From Bryobacteraceae bacterium (GTDB lineage: Bacteria > Acidobacteriota > Terriglobia > Bryobacterales > Bryobacteraceae): 25,951 nucleotides of DNA. The stretch spans positions 1-25,951 of the forward strand of contig JANXXV010000890.1 in NCBI GenBank assembly GCA_025350445.1, in the 5' to 3' direction. Below are positions 7,370 to 15,488 of this stretch, piece by piece. Position numbers and translations under genes: made by a program. The first letter of the stretch is position 1; every line of letters begins with the position of its first letter. The notes below the pieces were generated by a model that was not told where the DNA came from, made no database searches, and worked only from the letters and a program-made list of their open reading frames with translations.

Positions 7370-8377
7370 ATGAACGTTTTCGAACTCACGCGCGCACTCG
7401 TCGATATCGAATCCATAACGGAGAACGAAGAAGGCGTCGGCAATTACCTATTCGATCATCTCTCGGTTCTGACGCAGAGCCACGGCGGCAGCATTGAAAA
7501 AATGCCCGTCACTGAAAACCGGTTCAACGTCTTTGCCCGTTGGGGAGAACCCATTGTCACGCTATCTACCCACATCGACACCGTGCCGCCGTTCTTCCCC
7601 TCACGCGAAGACGACGATTACATATGGGGCCGCGGCGCATGCGACACCAAGGGCATCATCGCGTCCATGATCACCGCAATCGGCGAGCTGCTGGCAGAAG
7701 GCACGCGCGATTTCGGCCTGCTGTTCGTGGTGGGCGAGGAGCGCAACAGCGTCGGCGCATACACCGCGGCGAAGACTCCGCGCGGATCGCGCTTCCTGAT
7801 CAATGGCGAACCCACTGAGAACCGCCTGGCCCTAGGATCAAAAGGCGCGCTGCGATATGAAGTAGTTGCCAAGGGCCGCATGGCCCATTCCGCGTATCCC
7901 GAACTGGGCGAATCCGCCATCAATAAACTCCTCGACGCGTTGAACAACATTCGTGCGATCAAGCTGCCAACCGATCCCGTGCTTGGCCCCAGCACGTTGA
8001 ACATTGGAACCATCTCCGGCGGGCGGGCTCCCAACGTAATTCCAGATGCCGCCCGGGCGGAACTATTCATCCGCCTGGTGGAAGACGGCGATACAACACG
8101 AAGAGCAGTCGCGGATGCGGCCGGCAGTCTGGTGGAAGCGCGTGAAGTGCTCTGCATCCCGGCGCTGCGGCTAGGCTCTCTGCCGGGCTTCGAAACATCG
8201 GTGATGTCATACACGACAGACATTCCGGCGTTCGGCGGCGCCTGGGGCAAGCCGTATTTACTGGGTCCCGGCACCATTCACGTAGCGCATACCAGCGAAG
8301 AGCGCATCCCAAAGCGCGAGATTATTGAGGCGATACAAATCTACAAGAAGATGATTCGTCACCTGCAAACCGCATGA
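7370..8377 (+). CDS. dapE: M20 family metallopeptidase, probable succinyl-diaminopimelate desuccinylase
   Basis: A 335-residue cytoplasmic M20 di-zinc hydrolase. It shows the H-x-D motif (H68, D70 in S-T-H-I-D-T-V-P-P), the bridging aspartate in G-R-G-A-C-D-T-K-G (D92), the catalytic/metal pair G-E-E (E123, E124), and a late histidine in I-H-V-A-H-T-S-E-E. It would remove succinate from N-succinyl-LL-diaminopimelate to give LL-diaminopimelate. The DapE assignment rests on the operon, which also encodes the matching DapD succinyltransferase; by sequence alone ArgE, LysK or another M20 deacylase is possible. It is somewhat shorter than E. coli DapE. The ATG at 7370 follows AGGCGG at good spacing. 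An upstream TTG at 7274 in the same frame lies inside the riboswitch and is not the start. It is the first gene of the operon, which is unusual for dapE. Confidence 0.8.
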   Translation: MNVFELTRALVDIESITENEEGVGNYLFDHLSVLTQSHGGSIEKMPVTENRFNVFARWGEPIVTLSTHIDTVPPFFPSREDDDYIWGRGACDTKGIIASMITAIGELLAEGTRDFGLLFVVGEERNSVGAYTAAKTPRGSRFLINGEPTENRLALGSKGALRYEVVAKGRMAHSAYPELGESAINKLLDALNNIRAIKLPTDPVLGPSTLNIGTISGGRAPNVIPDAARAELFIRLVEDGDTTRRAVADAAGSLVEAREVLCIPALRLGSLPGFETSVMSYTTDIPAFGGAWGKPYLLGPGTIHVAHTSEERIPKREIIEAIQIYKKMIRHLQTA

Positions 8378-9435
8378 GACAAGATATGGAAAAAAAGATA
8401 GAAGTCGGAGTACTCGGCGCCACCGGAATGGTGGGCCAGCATTTTGTGAAGTTTCTTCAGAATCACCCATGGTTCGACCTGACATGGGTCGGCGCGAGCG
8501 ACCGCTCCGCCGGAAAGAAGTATGCCGAAGCGACAAGCTGGCGGCTCGACGGCGGCATGCCCGCGGGAGTAGCCGGGTTGAAGGTACAGGAATGCAAACC
8601 AGGCAATGCGCCGAAGCTGGTCTTTTCCGCAACTGATGCTTCCGTCGCTACGGAGATCGAACAAGCGTTCGCCTCAGCAGGACACGTAGTTGTTTCCAAC
8701 TCGCGCAATCACCGCATGGAGCAGGACGTTCCACTGCTGATTCCAGAGATCAACGGTGAACACCTGAAGTTGATTGCGCGCCAACGAAAAGAGCGCGGTT
8801 GGCCGGGGCAAATCGTCACCAATCCAAACTGCTCCACGATCGTGCTGGCAATGGCGCTGGCGCCCATGAAGCAGTTTGGAATTGAGCGCGTGGTCGTCGC
8901 CACCATGCAGGCCATCTCCGGCGCAGGCTATCCCGGCGTAGCATCCATGGACATCACCGCCAACGTAATTCCGTTCATCGGCGGCGAAGAAGAAAAGATG
9001 GAGCAGGAGACACAGAAGATTCTGGGCGACTTCCGGGCCGGGGCGGTGGAATCGTTAGCAGCCAAAGTCAGCGCACACTGCAATCGCGTTCCGGTGGTAG
9101 ATGGGCACATGGCCGCGGTCTCAGTAGAGTTCAAAAACAAGCCGTCGCTCGCGGATCTGCGCAACGCCGTCGAGACGTTCACCGGCCTGCCCCAGCAGCG
9201 CAATCTACCAAGCGCGCCGCCCCGGCCGCTTATCTACATGGAGCAGCAGGATCGTCCGCAACCCCGCCGCGATGCCGGAAGAGAAAACGGCATGGCTGTA
9301 TTTATGGGACGCCTGCGCCAGTGCCCTGTGTTCGACTATAAGTTCCTGGCCTGTGGTCACAACACGGTTCGTGGAGCAGCGGGAGCGGCAGTGCTCAACG
9401 CCGAACTGATGCAGTCGGAAGGACTACTCGACTAA
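8374..9435 (+). CDS. asd: Aspartate-semialdehyde dehydrogenase (archaeal/fungal-type)
   Basis: A 353-residue enzyme that reduces aspartyl phosphate to aspartate semialdehyde with NADPH, the second step of the aspartate pathway. The N-terminal dinucleotide loop is G-A-T-G-M-V-G at 15-21. The catalytic cysteine is C153 in T-N-P-N-C-S-T. I-S-G-A-G-Y-P-G follows at about 181-188, the G-G-E-E-E-K-M-E segment at about 203-210, and the active-site histidine is probably H245 in V-V-D-G-H-M. The spacing and the S-G-A-G-Y-P-G and G-E-E-E-K motifs match the archaeal/fungal branch rather than the E. coli branch. The ATG overlaps the dapE-like stop as ATGA; a second in-frame ATG at 8386 is an alternative. 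The stop overlaps the next start as TAATG. Confidence 0.93.
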   Translation: MRQDMEKKIEVGVLGATGMVGQHFVKFLQNHPWFDLTWVGASDRSAGKKYAEATSWRLDGGMPAGVAGLKVQECKPGNAPKLVFSATDASVATEIEQAFASAGHVVVSNSRNHRMEQDVPLLIPEINGEHLKLIARQRKERGWPGQIVTNPNCSTIVLAMALAPMKQFGIERVVVATMQAISGAGYPGVASMDITANVIPFIGGEEEKMEQETQKILGDFRAGAVESLAAKVSAHCNRVPVVDGHMAAVSVEFKNKPSLADLRNAVETFTGLPQQRNLPSAPPRPLIYMEQQDRPQPRRDAGRENGMAVFMGRLRQCPVFDYKFLACGHNTVRGAAGAAVLNAELMQSEGLLD

Positions 9436-10775
9436 TGATCGTCATGAAGTTTGGCGGCTCCTCGCTTGAGTCCGCCGTTGCCATCAAACGCGTAGTTGGC
9501 ATTGTCACGGACCGTCTCGCGCAGAAGCCGGTGGTCGTCGTGTCGGCCATGGGCAAGACCACGAACAAGCTGCTCGCCATCGCGAAAGAAGCGGCGTCCG
9601 GCAATCGGCAGGGGGCGCTCGAATTGCTCTCTGCACTGCGCACATATCATCTTGCGGAAGCGGGCCCTGTCGCGGTTGTCGACAGTTTGTTCGGAGACCT
9701 GGAAGAATTGGTCAAGGGCCTCTCAGTGATGCAGGAGCTAACTCCGCGAACCATAGACGCAATCTCCAGCTACGGCGAGCGGCTCTCCAGCGCAATTCTG
9801 ACACTTGCTTTCCAGAGTGCAGGTACGCCGGCAGTAAACATAGATTCGCGTAAGGTTATCGTCACCGATCGCCGTCACACGCAAGCAGCGCCCTTGCTGC
9901 AGGAATCCTACGCGCGTCTCGCCGCCACCGTTACGGGCCAAGCTGAAACGCATGTCGTGGTGATGGGTGGCTTCATCGGGGCAACGGAAGATGGCATCAC
10001 CAGCACGCTCGGCCGGGGTGGCTCAGACTTCTCAGCCGCCATTATCGGCGCGGGCATCGGCGCCAGCGAGATTCAAATCTGGACCGATGTGGACGGAATG
10101 CTAACGGCTGATCCAACAATCCTCCCAGGCGGTCATCGCGTAAAGACAATCTCGTTTGCAGAGGCCGCGGAGCTCGCCTATTTCGGGGCTAAAGTATTGC
10201 ACCCCGCCACCGTAATGCCGGCTATTGAGAAGAACATTCCGGTGCTGATCTTGAATTCCCGCCGGCCCGAGGCGGAAGGAACGCGCATCGTTAAGGATGC
10301 GGTGACTTGCACGAATTCGGCAAAATCGATTGCCTGCAAGAAGAACATCACTTTGATGAACATCCATTCCAGCAGGATGTTTATGGCGCACGGCTTTCTG
10401 CGCCGTATCTTCGAAGTGTTCGACCGGCACGAGACGGCAGTGGATATGGTGGCGACATCGGAGGTAAGCGTCTCCCTCACCATTGACAGCGCGTCGAAGC
10501 TGACTGAAATCCGGACAGAGCTGGAGCAGTTTTCAGAAGTATCGGTGGAGGAAAATCAGGCAATCGTATGCCTGGTTGGCGATAACATTCGCTACACACC
10601 GGGAGTTGCCAGCCGCGCGTTCCATGCGCTGGAGAAGATCAATATCCGGATGATTTCGCAAGGCGCGTCGCTATTGAATCTGAGTGTTGTAGTAGCGCAG
10701 GACGACCTGCGCACGGCTGTGGAGCAACTGCATATCGAATTCTTCAGCAAGCTCGATCCAGAGGTGTTCGACTAA
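9435..10775 (+). CDS. lysC: Aspartate kinase, monofunctional
   Basis: A 446-residue kinase that phosphorylates L-aspartate, the committed step toward lysine, threonine and methionine. The N-terminus has the K-F-G-G-S-S signature (K5). The kinase domain shows G-R-G-G-S-D-F-S-A-A and W-T-D-V-D-G-M-L-T-A-D-P, with A-E-L-A-Y-F-G-A-K-V-L-H-P-A-T just after. The C-terminus (about 295-446) holds two ACT domains, with T-S-E-V-S-V-S-L-T-I-D in the first. Length and motifs resemble the lysine-sensitive LysC of E. coli (449 residues), so lysine feedback inhibition is likely (inference). That would give this operon control by lysine at both RNA and protein level. It starts within the asd stop (TAATG) and ends 1 nt before dapB. 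Confidence 0.94.
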   Translation: MIVMKFGGSSLESAVAIKRVVGIVTDRLAQKPVVVVSAMGKTTNKLLAIAKEAASGNRQGALELLSALRTYHLAEAGPVAVVDSLFGDLEELVKGLSVMQELTPRTIDAISSYGERLSSAILTLAFQSAGTPAVNIDSRKVIVTDRRHTQAAPLLQESYARLAATVTGQAETHVVVMGGFIGATEDGITSTLGRGGSDFSAAIIGAGIGASEIQIWTDVDGMLTADPTILPGGHRVKTISFAEAAELAYFGAKVLHPATVMPAIEKNIPVLILNSRRPEAEGTRIVKDAVTCTNSAKSIACKKNITLMNIHSSRMFMAHGFLRRIFEVFDRHETAVDMVATSEVSVSLTIDSASKLTEIRTELEQFSEVSVEENQAIVCLVGDNIRYTPGVASRAFHALEKINIRMISQGASLLNLSVVVAQDDLRTAVEQLHIEFFSKLDPEVFD

Positions 10776-10776
10776 C

Positions 10777-11466
10777 ATGAAAATTGCGCTGGTTGGCTAC
10801 GGCAAGATGGGAAAGCTGATTGAGCAGCTCGCGCCGGAATACGGCTGCGAAGTAGCGTTGAAGCTGGACGAGTTCAACAACGCGGGCTTCGCGGGATTAA
10901 CACCACAGAATTTCGCCGGCATCCCGGTAGCGATTGAATTTTCCGTTCCGTCGGCAACGGTTGAGAATGTGGAACGTCTGGCAGCGTTGGGCGTCAATGT
11001 GGTTGTGGGCACCACAGGCTGGCTGGACGAACTGCCGCGAGTCACGGCGGCGGTCGACAAGAATGGCACGGCACTCGTCTGGAGCCCCAACTATTCGGTA
11101 GGTGTGAATGTGTTCTTCCGCTTAGCGGCGGAGGCGGCGAAACTACTCAGCGATCAGCCCGAGTACGGATCATGGGCCTGGGAAATTCATCACAACACCA
11201 AGAAAGACGCTCCGTCCGGTACGCTATTGAAGCTAGTGGATGAGATGAAGAAGAGCGGCTATGCGCGGAACATCGACGTCAGTTCCAACCGCGCCGGGGC
11301 GCACCCGGGCACGCATGAGATCGGCTTCGATTCCGGCGCGGACACCATCACCATGCGCCATACGGCCAGAAGCCGCGAGGGCTTCGCGCGCGGAGCCTTG
11401 AAAGCGGCACAATGGATTGCAGGAAAGAAGGGCGTACACGAATTCGGCGAAGTTTTGTTTAAATAG
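10777..11466 (+). CDS. dapB: 4-hydroxy-tetrahydrodipicolinate reductase
   Basis: A 229-residue NAD(P)H-dependent reductase of the DapB family. The N-terminal nucleotide-binding loop is G-Y-G-K-M-G at 7-12. V-G-T-T-G-W at about 77-82 and S-P-N-Y-S-V-G-V-N at about 103-111 are typical DapB segments. The catalytic motif is E-I-H-H-N-T-K-K-D-A-P-S-G-T, with H138 and K142 in the positions of the E. coli acid/base histidine and lysine. The protein is clearly shorter than E. coli DapB (273 residues), mainly in the N-terminal half, as in other compact DapB forms. Only 1 nt separates it from lysC, and dapA begins 7 nt after its stop, so all are probably translated from one mRNA. Confidence 0.93.
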   Translation: MKIALVGYGKMGKLIEQLAPEYGCEVALKLDEFNNAGFAGLTPQNFAGIPVAIEFSVPSATVENVERLAALGVNVVVGTTGWLDELPRVTAAVDKNGTALVWSPNYSVGVNVFFRLAAEAAKLLSDQPEYGSWAWEIHHNTKKDAPSGTLLKLVDEMKKSGYARNIDVSSNRAGAHPGTHEIGFDSGADTITMRHTARSREGFARGALKAAQWIAGKKGVHEFGEVLFK

Positions 11467-11473
11467 GAAACTT

Positions 11474-12376
11474 ATGTTCACAGGATGCGGTACCGCATTA
11501 GTCACACCGTTTCAAAAGGACCTGTCGCTCGATGAGCCCGCACTGCGCGTACTCGTAAGACGGCAGATCGATGCGGGCATCAACTTCCTGGTGCCCTGCG
11601 GAACCACGGGCGAAAGCCCCACGCTGACGCGCAAGGAACACCTGCGGGTTGTGGAGATCACTCTCGAAGAAGCCAACGGCAAAGTGCCGGTGCTGGCAGG
11701 CGCGGGTGGATACAACACGGCCGAAGTCATCGAACTCGCGCGCGAGATTCAACACCTGGGCGCCGAAGGCATTCTCTCGGTCACGCCGTATTACAACAAG
11801 CCGACGCAGGAAGGGTTGTACCAACACTACAAAGCCATCGCGGCGGCGGTCAGCTTGCCGATCGTTGTTTATAGTGTGCAGGGCCGCACAGGAGTGAACG
11901 TAGAACCCGCCACGCTGAAGCGCCTGGCGGAGATCGAAACTATCGTAGGCGTAAAGGAAGCGTCCGGCAACATCTCCCAAATGGCTGCGGTCATTCAGCA
12001 GGCGCCGGCATCGTTCAATGTACTGTCCGGTGATGACGCCATTACGCTGCCCCTGCTGGCGCTAGGCGGACGTGGACTCATCTCCGTAGCCTCCAACCTG
12101 ATCCCGGCGGAAATGACTGCGCTAACCCAGGCCGGCATGCGCGATGACTACAAATCAGCCCGCGAACTGCAGCGCCGGTATCTCCCGTTAATGGACGTGA
12201 ACTTCATCGAATCGAATCCGGGCCCGGTTAAATATGGCTTGGCGTTGATGGGACTGCTGGAACCCGTTTGGAGACTGCCGCTGGTACCGCCGCAACCCGC
12301 CAGCCAAGCACGAATCGAACAGGTGTTGACAAGCGCCGGGGTCATCAAGCAACGTAGTGAGAATGCTGCAAGATAA
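11474..12376 (+). CDS. dapA: 4-hydroxy-tetrahydrodipicolinate synthase
   Basis: A 300-residue TIM-barrel aldolase that condenses pyruvate with aspartate semialdehyde. The Schiff-base lysine is K161 in G-V-K-E-A-S-G. The catalytic triad positions are T44 (in C-G-T-T-G-E), Y107 (in T-P-Y-Y-N-K-P) and Y133. R138 is also present. Numbering coincides with E. coli DapA. An oddity is V-Y-S-V-Q-G-R-T at 132-139, where most family members have Y-N-V-P-x-R-T; N and P are replaced by S and Q next to catalytic Y133. The ATG at 11474 follows TAGGAAA and was preferred over an in-frame start at 11417 inside dapB. It overlaps dapD by 14 bp. Confidence 0.94.
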   Translation: MFTGCGTALVTPFQKDLSLDEPALRVLVRRQIDAGINFLVPCGTTGESPTLTRKEHLRVVEITLEEANGKVPVLAGAGGYNTAEVIELAREIQHLGAEGILSVTPYYNKPTQEGLYQHYKAIAAAVSLPIVVYSVQGRTGVNVEPATLKRLAEIETIVGVKEASGNISQMAAVIQQAPASFNVLSGDDAITLPLLALGGRGLISVASNLIPAEMTALTQAGMRDDYKSARELQRRYLPLMDVNFIESNPGPVKYGLALMGLLEPVWRLPLVPPQPASQARIEQVLTSAGVIKQRSENAAR

Positions 12377-13202
12377 AATTGAGGCTCTCTTCGATGAGAA
12401 GCCCGGCGCCTACACGGAAGAACATTTTCGCCTGTTCCAGAATTTCAAAGATGAACTAAACGCCGGCATTGCCCGCGCCGCCGAACCGGACGCCGCAAGC
12501 AAGAGTGGCTGGCGCGTAAACGGCTGGGTGAAGAAAGGCATCCTGCTCGGCTTCCGGATGGGAACGGTGATAGACATGTCTCTAGACACGTCGCGGCTTC
12601 CGTTCTTCGACAAGGCAACGTATCCCGTGAAGCGCCTGGATGCAAGCAGCGGAGTGCGCATAGTTCCCGGCGGTTCCAGCATTCGTGATGGCGTGTTCCT
12701 AGGCAAAGGCGTCACCTGCATGCCGCCGATGTACATCAACGTTGGTGCGTATGTGGGCGACGGCACCATGGTGGATTCCCATGCGCTGGTTGGAAGTTGC
12801 GCGCAGATCGGCGCGCGCTGCCACATCTCGGCCGCATCGCAAATTGGCGGCGTGCTGGAACCGGTGGGAGCACTCCCGGTGATTGTGGAAGAAGACGTTC
12901 TCATCGGTGGAAACTGCGGCGTGTACGAAGGCACGGTTGTGAAACGGCGCGCGGTGCTTGGCACCGGGACCATTCTCAATCGATCCACGCCTGTGTACGA
13001 TTTGGTTCGGGAGCAGATCTATGCCGCGACTGACGATGAGCCGCTCGTCATTCCGGAAGACGCTGTTGTGGTCGCAGGTTCGCGGGCAGTAACGCGGGGC
13101 AAGGGCAAGGAATGGGGAATCTCGCTATACACTCCGGTCATTGTGAAGTATAGAGATTCCAAGACCGACGCCAAGATTCAACTCGAAGATCTTCTGCGGT
13201 AG
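12363..13202 (+). CDS. dapD: 2,3,4,5-tetrahydropyridine-2,6-dicarboxylate N-succinyltransferase
   Basis: A protein of about 279 residues that transfers succinyl from succinyl-CoA to tetrahydrodipicolinate. After an alpha-helical N-terminal domain, residues of about 100-205 form a left-handed beta helix of hexapeptide repeats, with the DapD-typical G-A-Y-V-G-D-G-T-M-V-D-S, V-G-S-C-A-Q-I-G and I-G-G-V-L-E-P stretches. It commits the operon to the succinylase branch and so predicts a DapE; the M20 enzyme at the operon start fits. The ATG at 12363 aligns best with the E. coli N-terminus. A GTG two codons upstream (12357) is also open. It overlaps dapA and ends 6 nt before a membrane protein gene, suggesting read-through into that gene. 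Confidence 0.93.
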   Translation: MLQDKIEALFDEKPGAYTEEHFRLFQNFKDELNAGIARAAEPDAASKSGWRVNGWVKKGILLGFRMGTVIDMSLDTSRLPFFDKATYPVKRLDASSGVRIVPGGSSIRDGVFLGKGVTCMPPMYINVGAYVGDGTMVDSHALVGSCAQIGARCHISAASQIGGVLEPVGALPVIVEEDVLIGGNCGVYEGTVVKRRAVLGTGTILNRSTPVYDLVREQIYAATDDEPLVIPEDAVVVAGSRAVTRGKGKEWGISLYTPVIVKYRDSKTDAKIQLEDLLR

Positions 13203-13208
13203 CGGCTC

Positions 13209-15488
13209 ATGGGCGCGCGGATCGCGGCAAGAATTCTGCTGTTCGCCTACATCGCGTGTGTAGGCTACCCGATCCGCTATCACGTAGCCGCAAGCGACCT
13301 GGATGGGGCTTGGGCCGTCGGGCTTAATTACGCACAGACACACGGATTCGTGCATGGACGCGACGTCGTCTTCACCTACGGTCCGCTCTCGTATCTGATT
13401 CTGCCGATGGCGATGGGATCGAACCTCGGCCTGGGAATTCTCTTTCAGCTCTTTTTCTGGGCGGCGTTCATCGCGCTTACTGCCTGGATCGCGTTTGTCC
13501 GGAAAGTGCCGCTGGTCAACCTGCTCATCTTCGCCATCTGCCTCTACCCAGGCACGCGGCTCTTCTGGAGTTTTGGTTATGCGGGTCCGGATTTCTTCCT
13601 CAGCTTTCTGGTATTGCTTCTCATCGCCGCCACCGCAGTCACTCCACGCTGGTACATCTTTTGGATTCCGGCGATCCTGTTATCGGCGCTTCTGTTGCTT
13701 GTGAAGCTAAGCTCCGGGATCTCTGCGATCAGCGCCGTGGCGGCGTTCCCGATAGCGATGTTTCTGTTGGACCGCCACAAGGCAATTCCACTGCTTACCT
13801 CAGTAATCGTGGGTGTCCCAACGTTCTTCATCGCCGGATACTTGCTCTATCATCCATCCTTCCACGATCTATTGGTGTATCTGAAGGCCGGCTTCGAAAC
13901 CTCCGCTGGACACAGCACCGCCATGAGCCTCGCGGGCGAAACCGGCACACTACTCACGGCGCTCGCCATTCTCGCCGGCTTCGTTCTGTTGAGTGCTGTA
14001 CTCTACTTCGCCAGGCAACCGGCGTTCGCCATTGCGATCGCCTGCTTCGGTCCGCTCTTCCTCGAATTCAAGCACTCCTTCATTCGCGAACCAGGCCACA
14101 TCGAGATCCTCTTCTCCTTCGTTCCACTGGCGCTGCTCACGATTATGCTCTTCGCCGATTTGAAGATTCCGGTTCAGGCCGCCGCCCTTCTAATCGTAAG
14201 CATATGGCTCACCCGCGAAGCGCCTCTCTATCGATGGACCGAAATGCCCAATGCGCCTGTCCAAAAAATGCATGCGTTCACAAAGCTGTTCGATTACGCC
14301 GGGCTTCACAGGTTCCTGGAACAAGCCTCCGCACAGAGTCTGCAATCTAAACGCTTGCCTGACGTACTCTTGAGCCGTATATCCAATCATTCGATAACCA
14401 TCATGCCGTCCCAATGTGCTTACGGCGCGGCGAATCCAATCCGTTACATTCCTCTGCGCACGTTGCAAAGCGATCAGGCTTACACCACGTATCTGGACCG
14501 TTGGACCGCCGAAATGTTCGAAGGCGCGCCCGCACCGGACTTTGTTCTCTTTGAATGGGACGCCATTGATGGACGGCACCCCCTGTTGGACATTCCGCAA
14601 ACGGCTGTGGCTCTTTATCGAAACTATGAATGGGATTCAACGTACGGCGCGACAGTGCTACTTCGCAAACGCTCCGCTCCGCTTGATGCAACCCTGCGTC
14701 TGGTACAAACCGCCGACGTACAGATTGGCGAACCTGTGCAGCTTCGCGAAAGCAACCATCCGCTGATCGTGCGCGTCATGCTGAAATTCAACTTTCCGGG
14801 GCGGCTCCGTGATTTCTTCTTTCGCATTCCCGAGGTCCGGGGCATTCTCGCATCGGAGGGAACCCGGTTCATCACCGCCCGCGTTCCTCCGCTAGTTCTG
14901 CCCGGAGGAGTTCCGGTCAATCTTCTTCCGGTCGATTTGAATGAACTCGTGCCGCTGTTTCGAGACAATACTCTGAACGAACCGATGACTTCGCTGGTTC
15001 TGTCAGGTGGAGGGGCAGTTGCGTTCTCCAGCCCCACACGCGTTGAGGTCTACGAAGCCCCTGGAATCTCGCTCAACTTCAAAACGCCTGGAATTCCGGA
15101 CCTCGCGAAGCTAACTGCCCTAGGTGTTCTGGATGACTGCCGGGTGGAGATGCTCAACAATTCGGGGGTGATTGGAATCTCGGAGCGTGAGGTGGTAGAA
15201 GTGAACGACGCGGCGGGATACCTGGAAGTGCGAGGCTGGGCGGTGAATGTTTCGACAGTCTACGTACAACTAGATGGCAAGATTTATCCCGCAACATACG
15301 GCCTGCCACGCCAGGATATTTCCATCTTGTACCGCACACCGGAATCGGCAAAATCCGGCTTCACTTGGGCGTATCCATCATGGAAACTTGGCTCCAGCGT
15401 ACATGAGTTATCTTTGAAGATGCCCGCGCCCAATGGTTCGGGATTTTACGACATGGCAAGAAAGTTGCGATTCCGGATCGTCCATTGA
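13209..15488 (+). CDS. Uncharacterised polytopic membrane protein with large C-terminal domain
   Basis: A 759-residue protein. Residues of about 1-360 contain many hydrophobic helices. The first external loop has S-D-L-D-G-A-W-A-V-G and then F-T-Y-G-P-L-S-Y-L, which resembles the first loop of GT-C-type glycosyltransferases, where an acidic residue is catalytic. Residues of about 370-759 form a long, mostly non-membrane region with no motif I recognise. I do not assign a function; a cell-envelope glycan role is a guess from the fold and the neighbours. It starts 6 nt after dapD on the same strand with no visible terminator or promoter between, so it may be part of the lysine-riboswitch transcript. 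The next gene overlaps its stop by four bases (TTGA). Confidence 0.7.
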   Translation: MGARIAARILLFAYIACVGYPIRYHVAASDLDGAWAVGLNYAQTHGFVHGRDVVFTYGPLSYLILPMAMGSNLGLGILFQLFFWAAFIALTAWIAFVRKVPLVNLLIFAICLYPGTRLFWSFGYAGPDFFLSFLVLLLIAATAVTPRWYIFWIPAILLSALLLLVKLSSGISAISAVAAFPIAMFLLDRHKAIPLLTSVIVGVPTFFIAGYLLYHPSFHDLLVYLKAGFETSAGHSTAMSLAGETGTLLTALAILAGFVLLSAVLYFARQPAFAIAIACFGPLFLEFKHSFIREPGHIEILFSFVPLALLTIMLFADLKIPVQAAALLIVSIWLTREAPLYRWTEMPNAPVQKMHAFTKLFDYAGLHRFLEQASAQSLQSKRLPDVLLSRISNHSITIMPSQCAYGAANPIRYIPLRTLQSDQAYTTYLDRWTAEMFEGAPAPDFVLFEWDAIDGRHPLLDIPQTAVALYRNYEWDSTYGATVLLRKRSAPLDATLRLVQTADVQIGEPVQLRESNHPLIVRVMLKFNFPGRLRDFFFRIPEVRGILASEGTRFITARVPPLVLPGGVPVNLLPVDLNELVPLFRDNTLNEPMTSLVLSGGGAVAFSSPTRVEVYEAPGISLNFKTPGIPDLAKLTALGVLDDCRVEMLNNSGVIGISEREVVEVNDAAGYLEVRGWAVNVSTVYVQLDGKIYPATYGLPRQDISILYRTPESAKSGFTWAYPSWKLGSSVHELSLKMPAPNGSGFYDMARKLRFRIVH

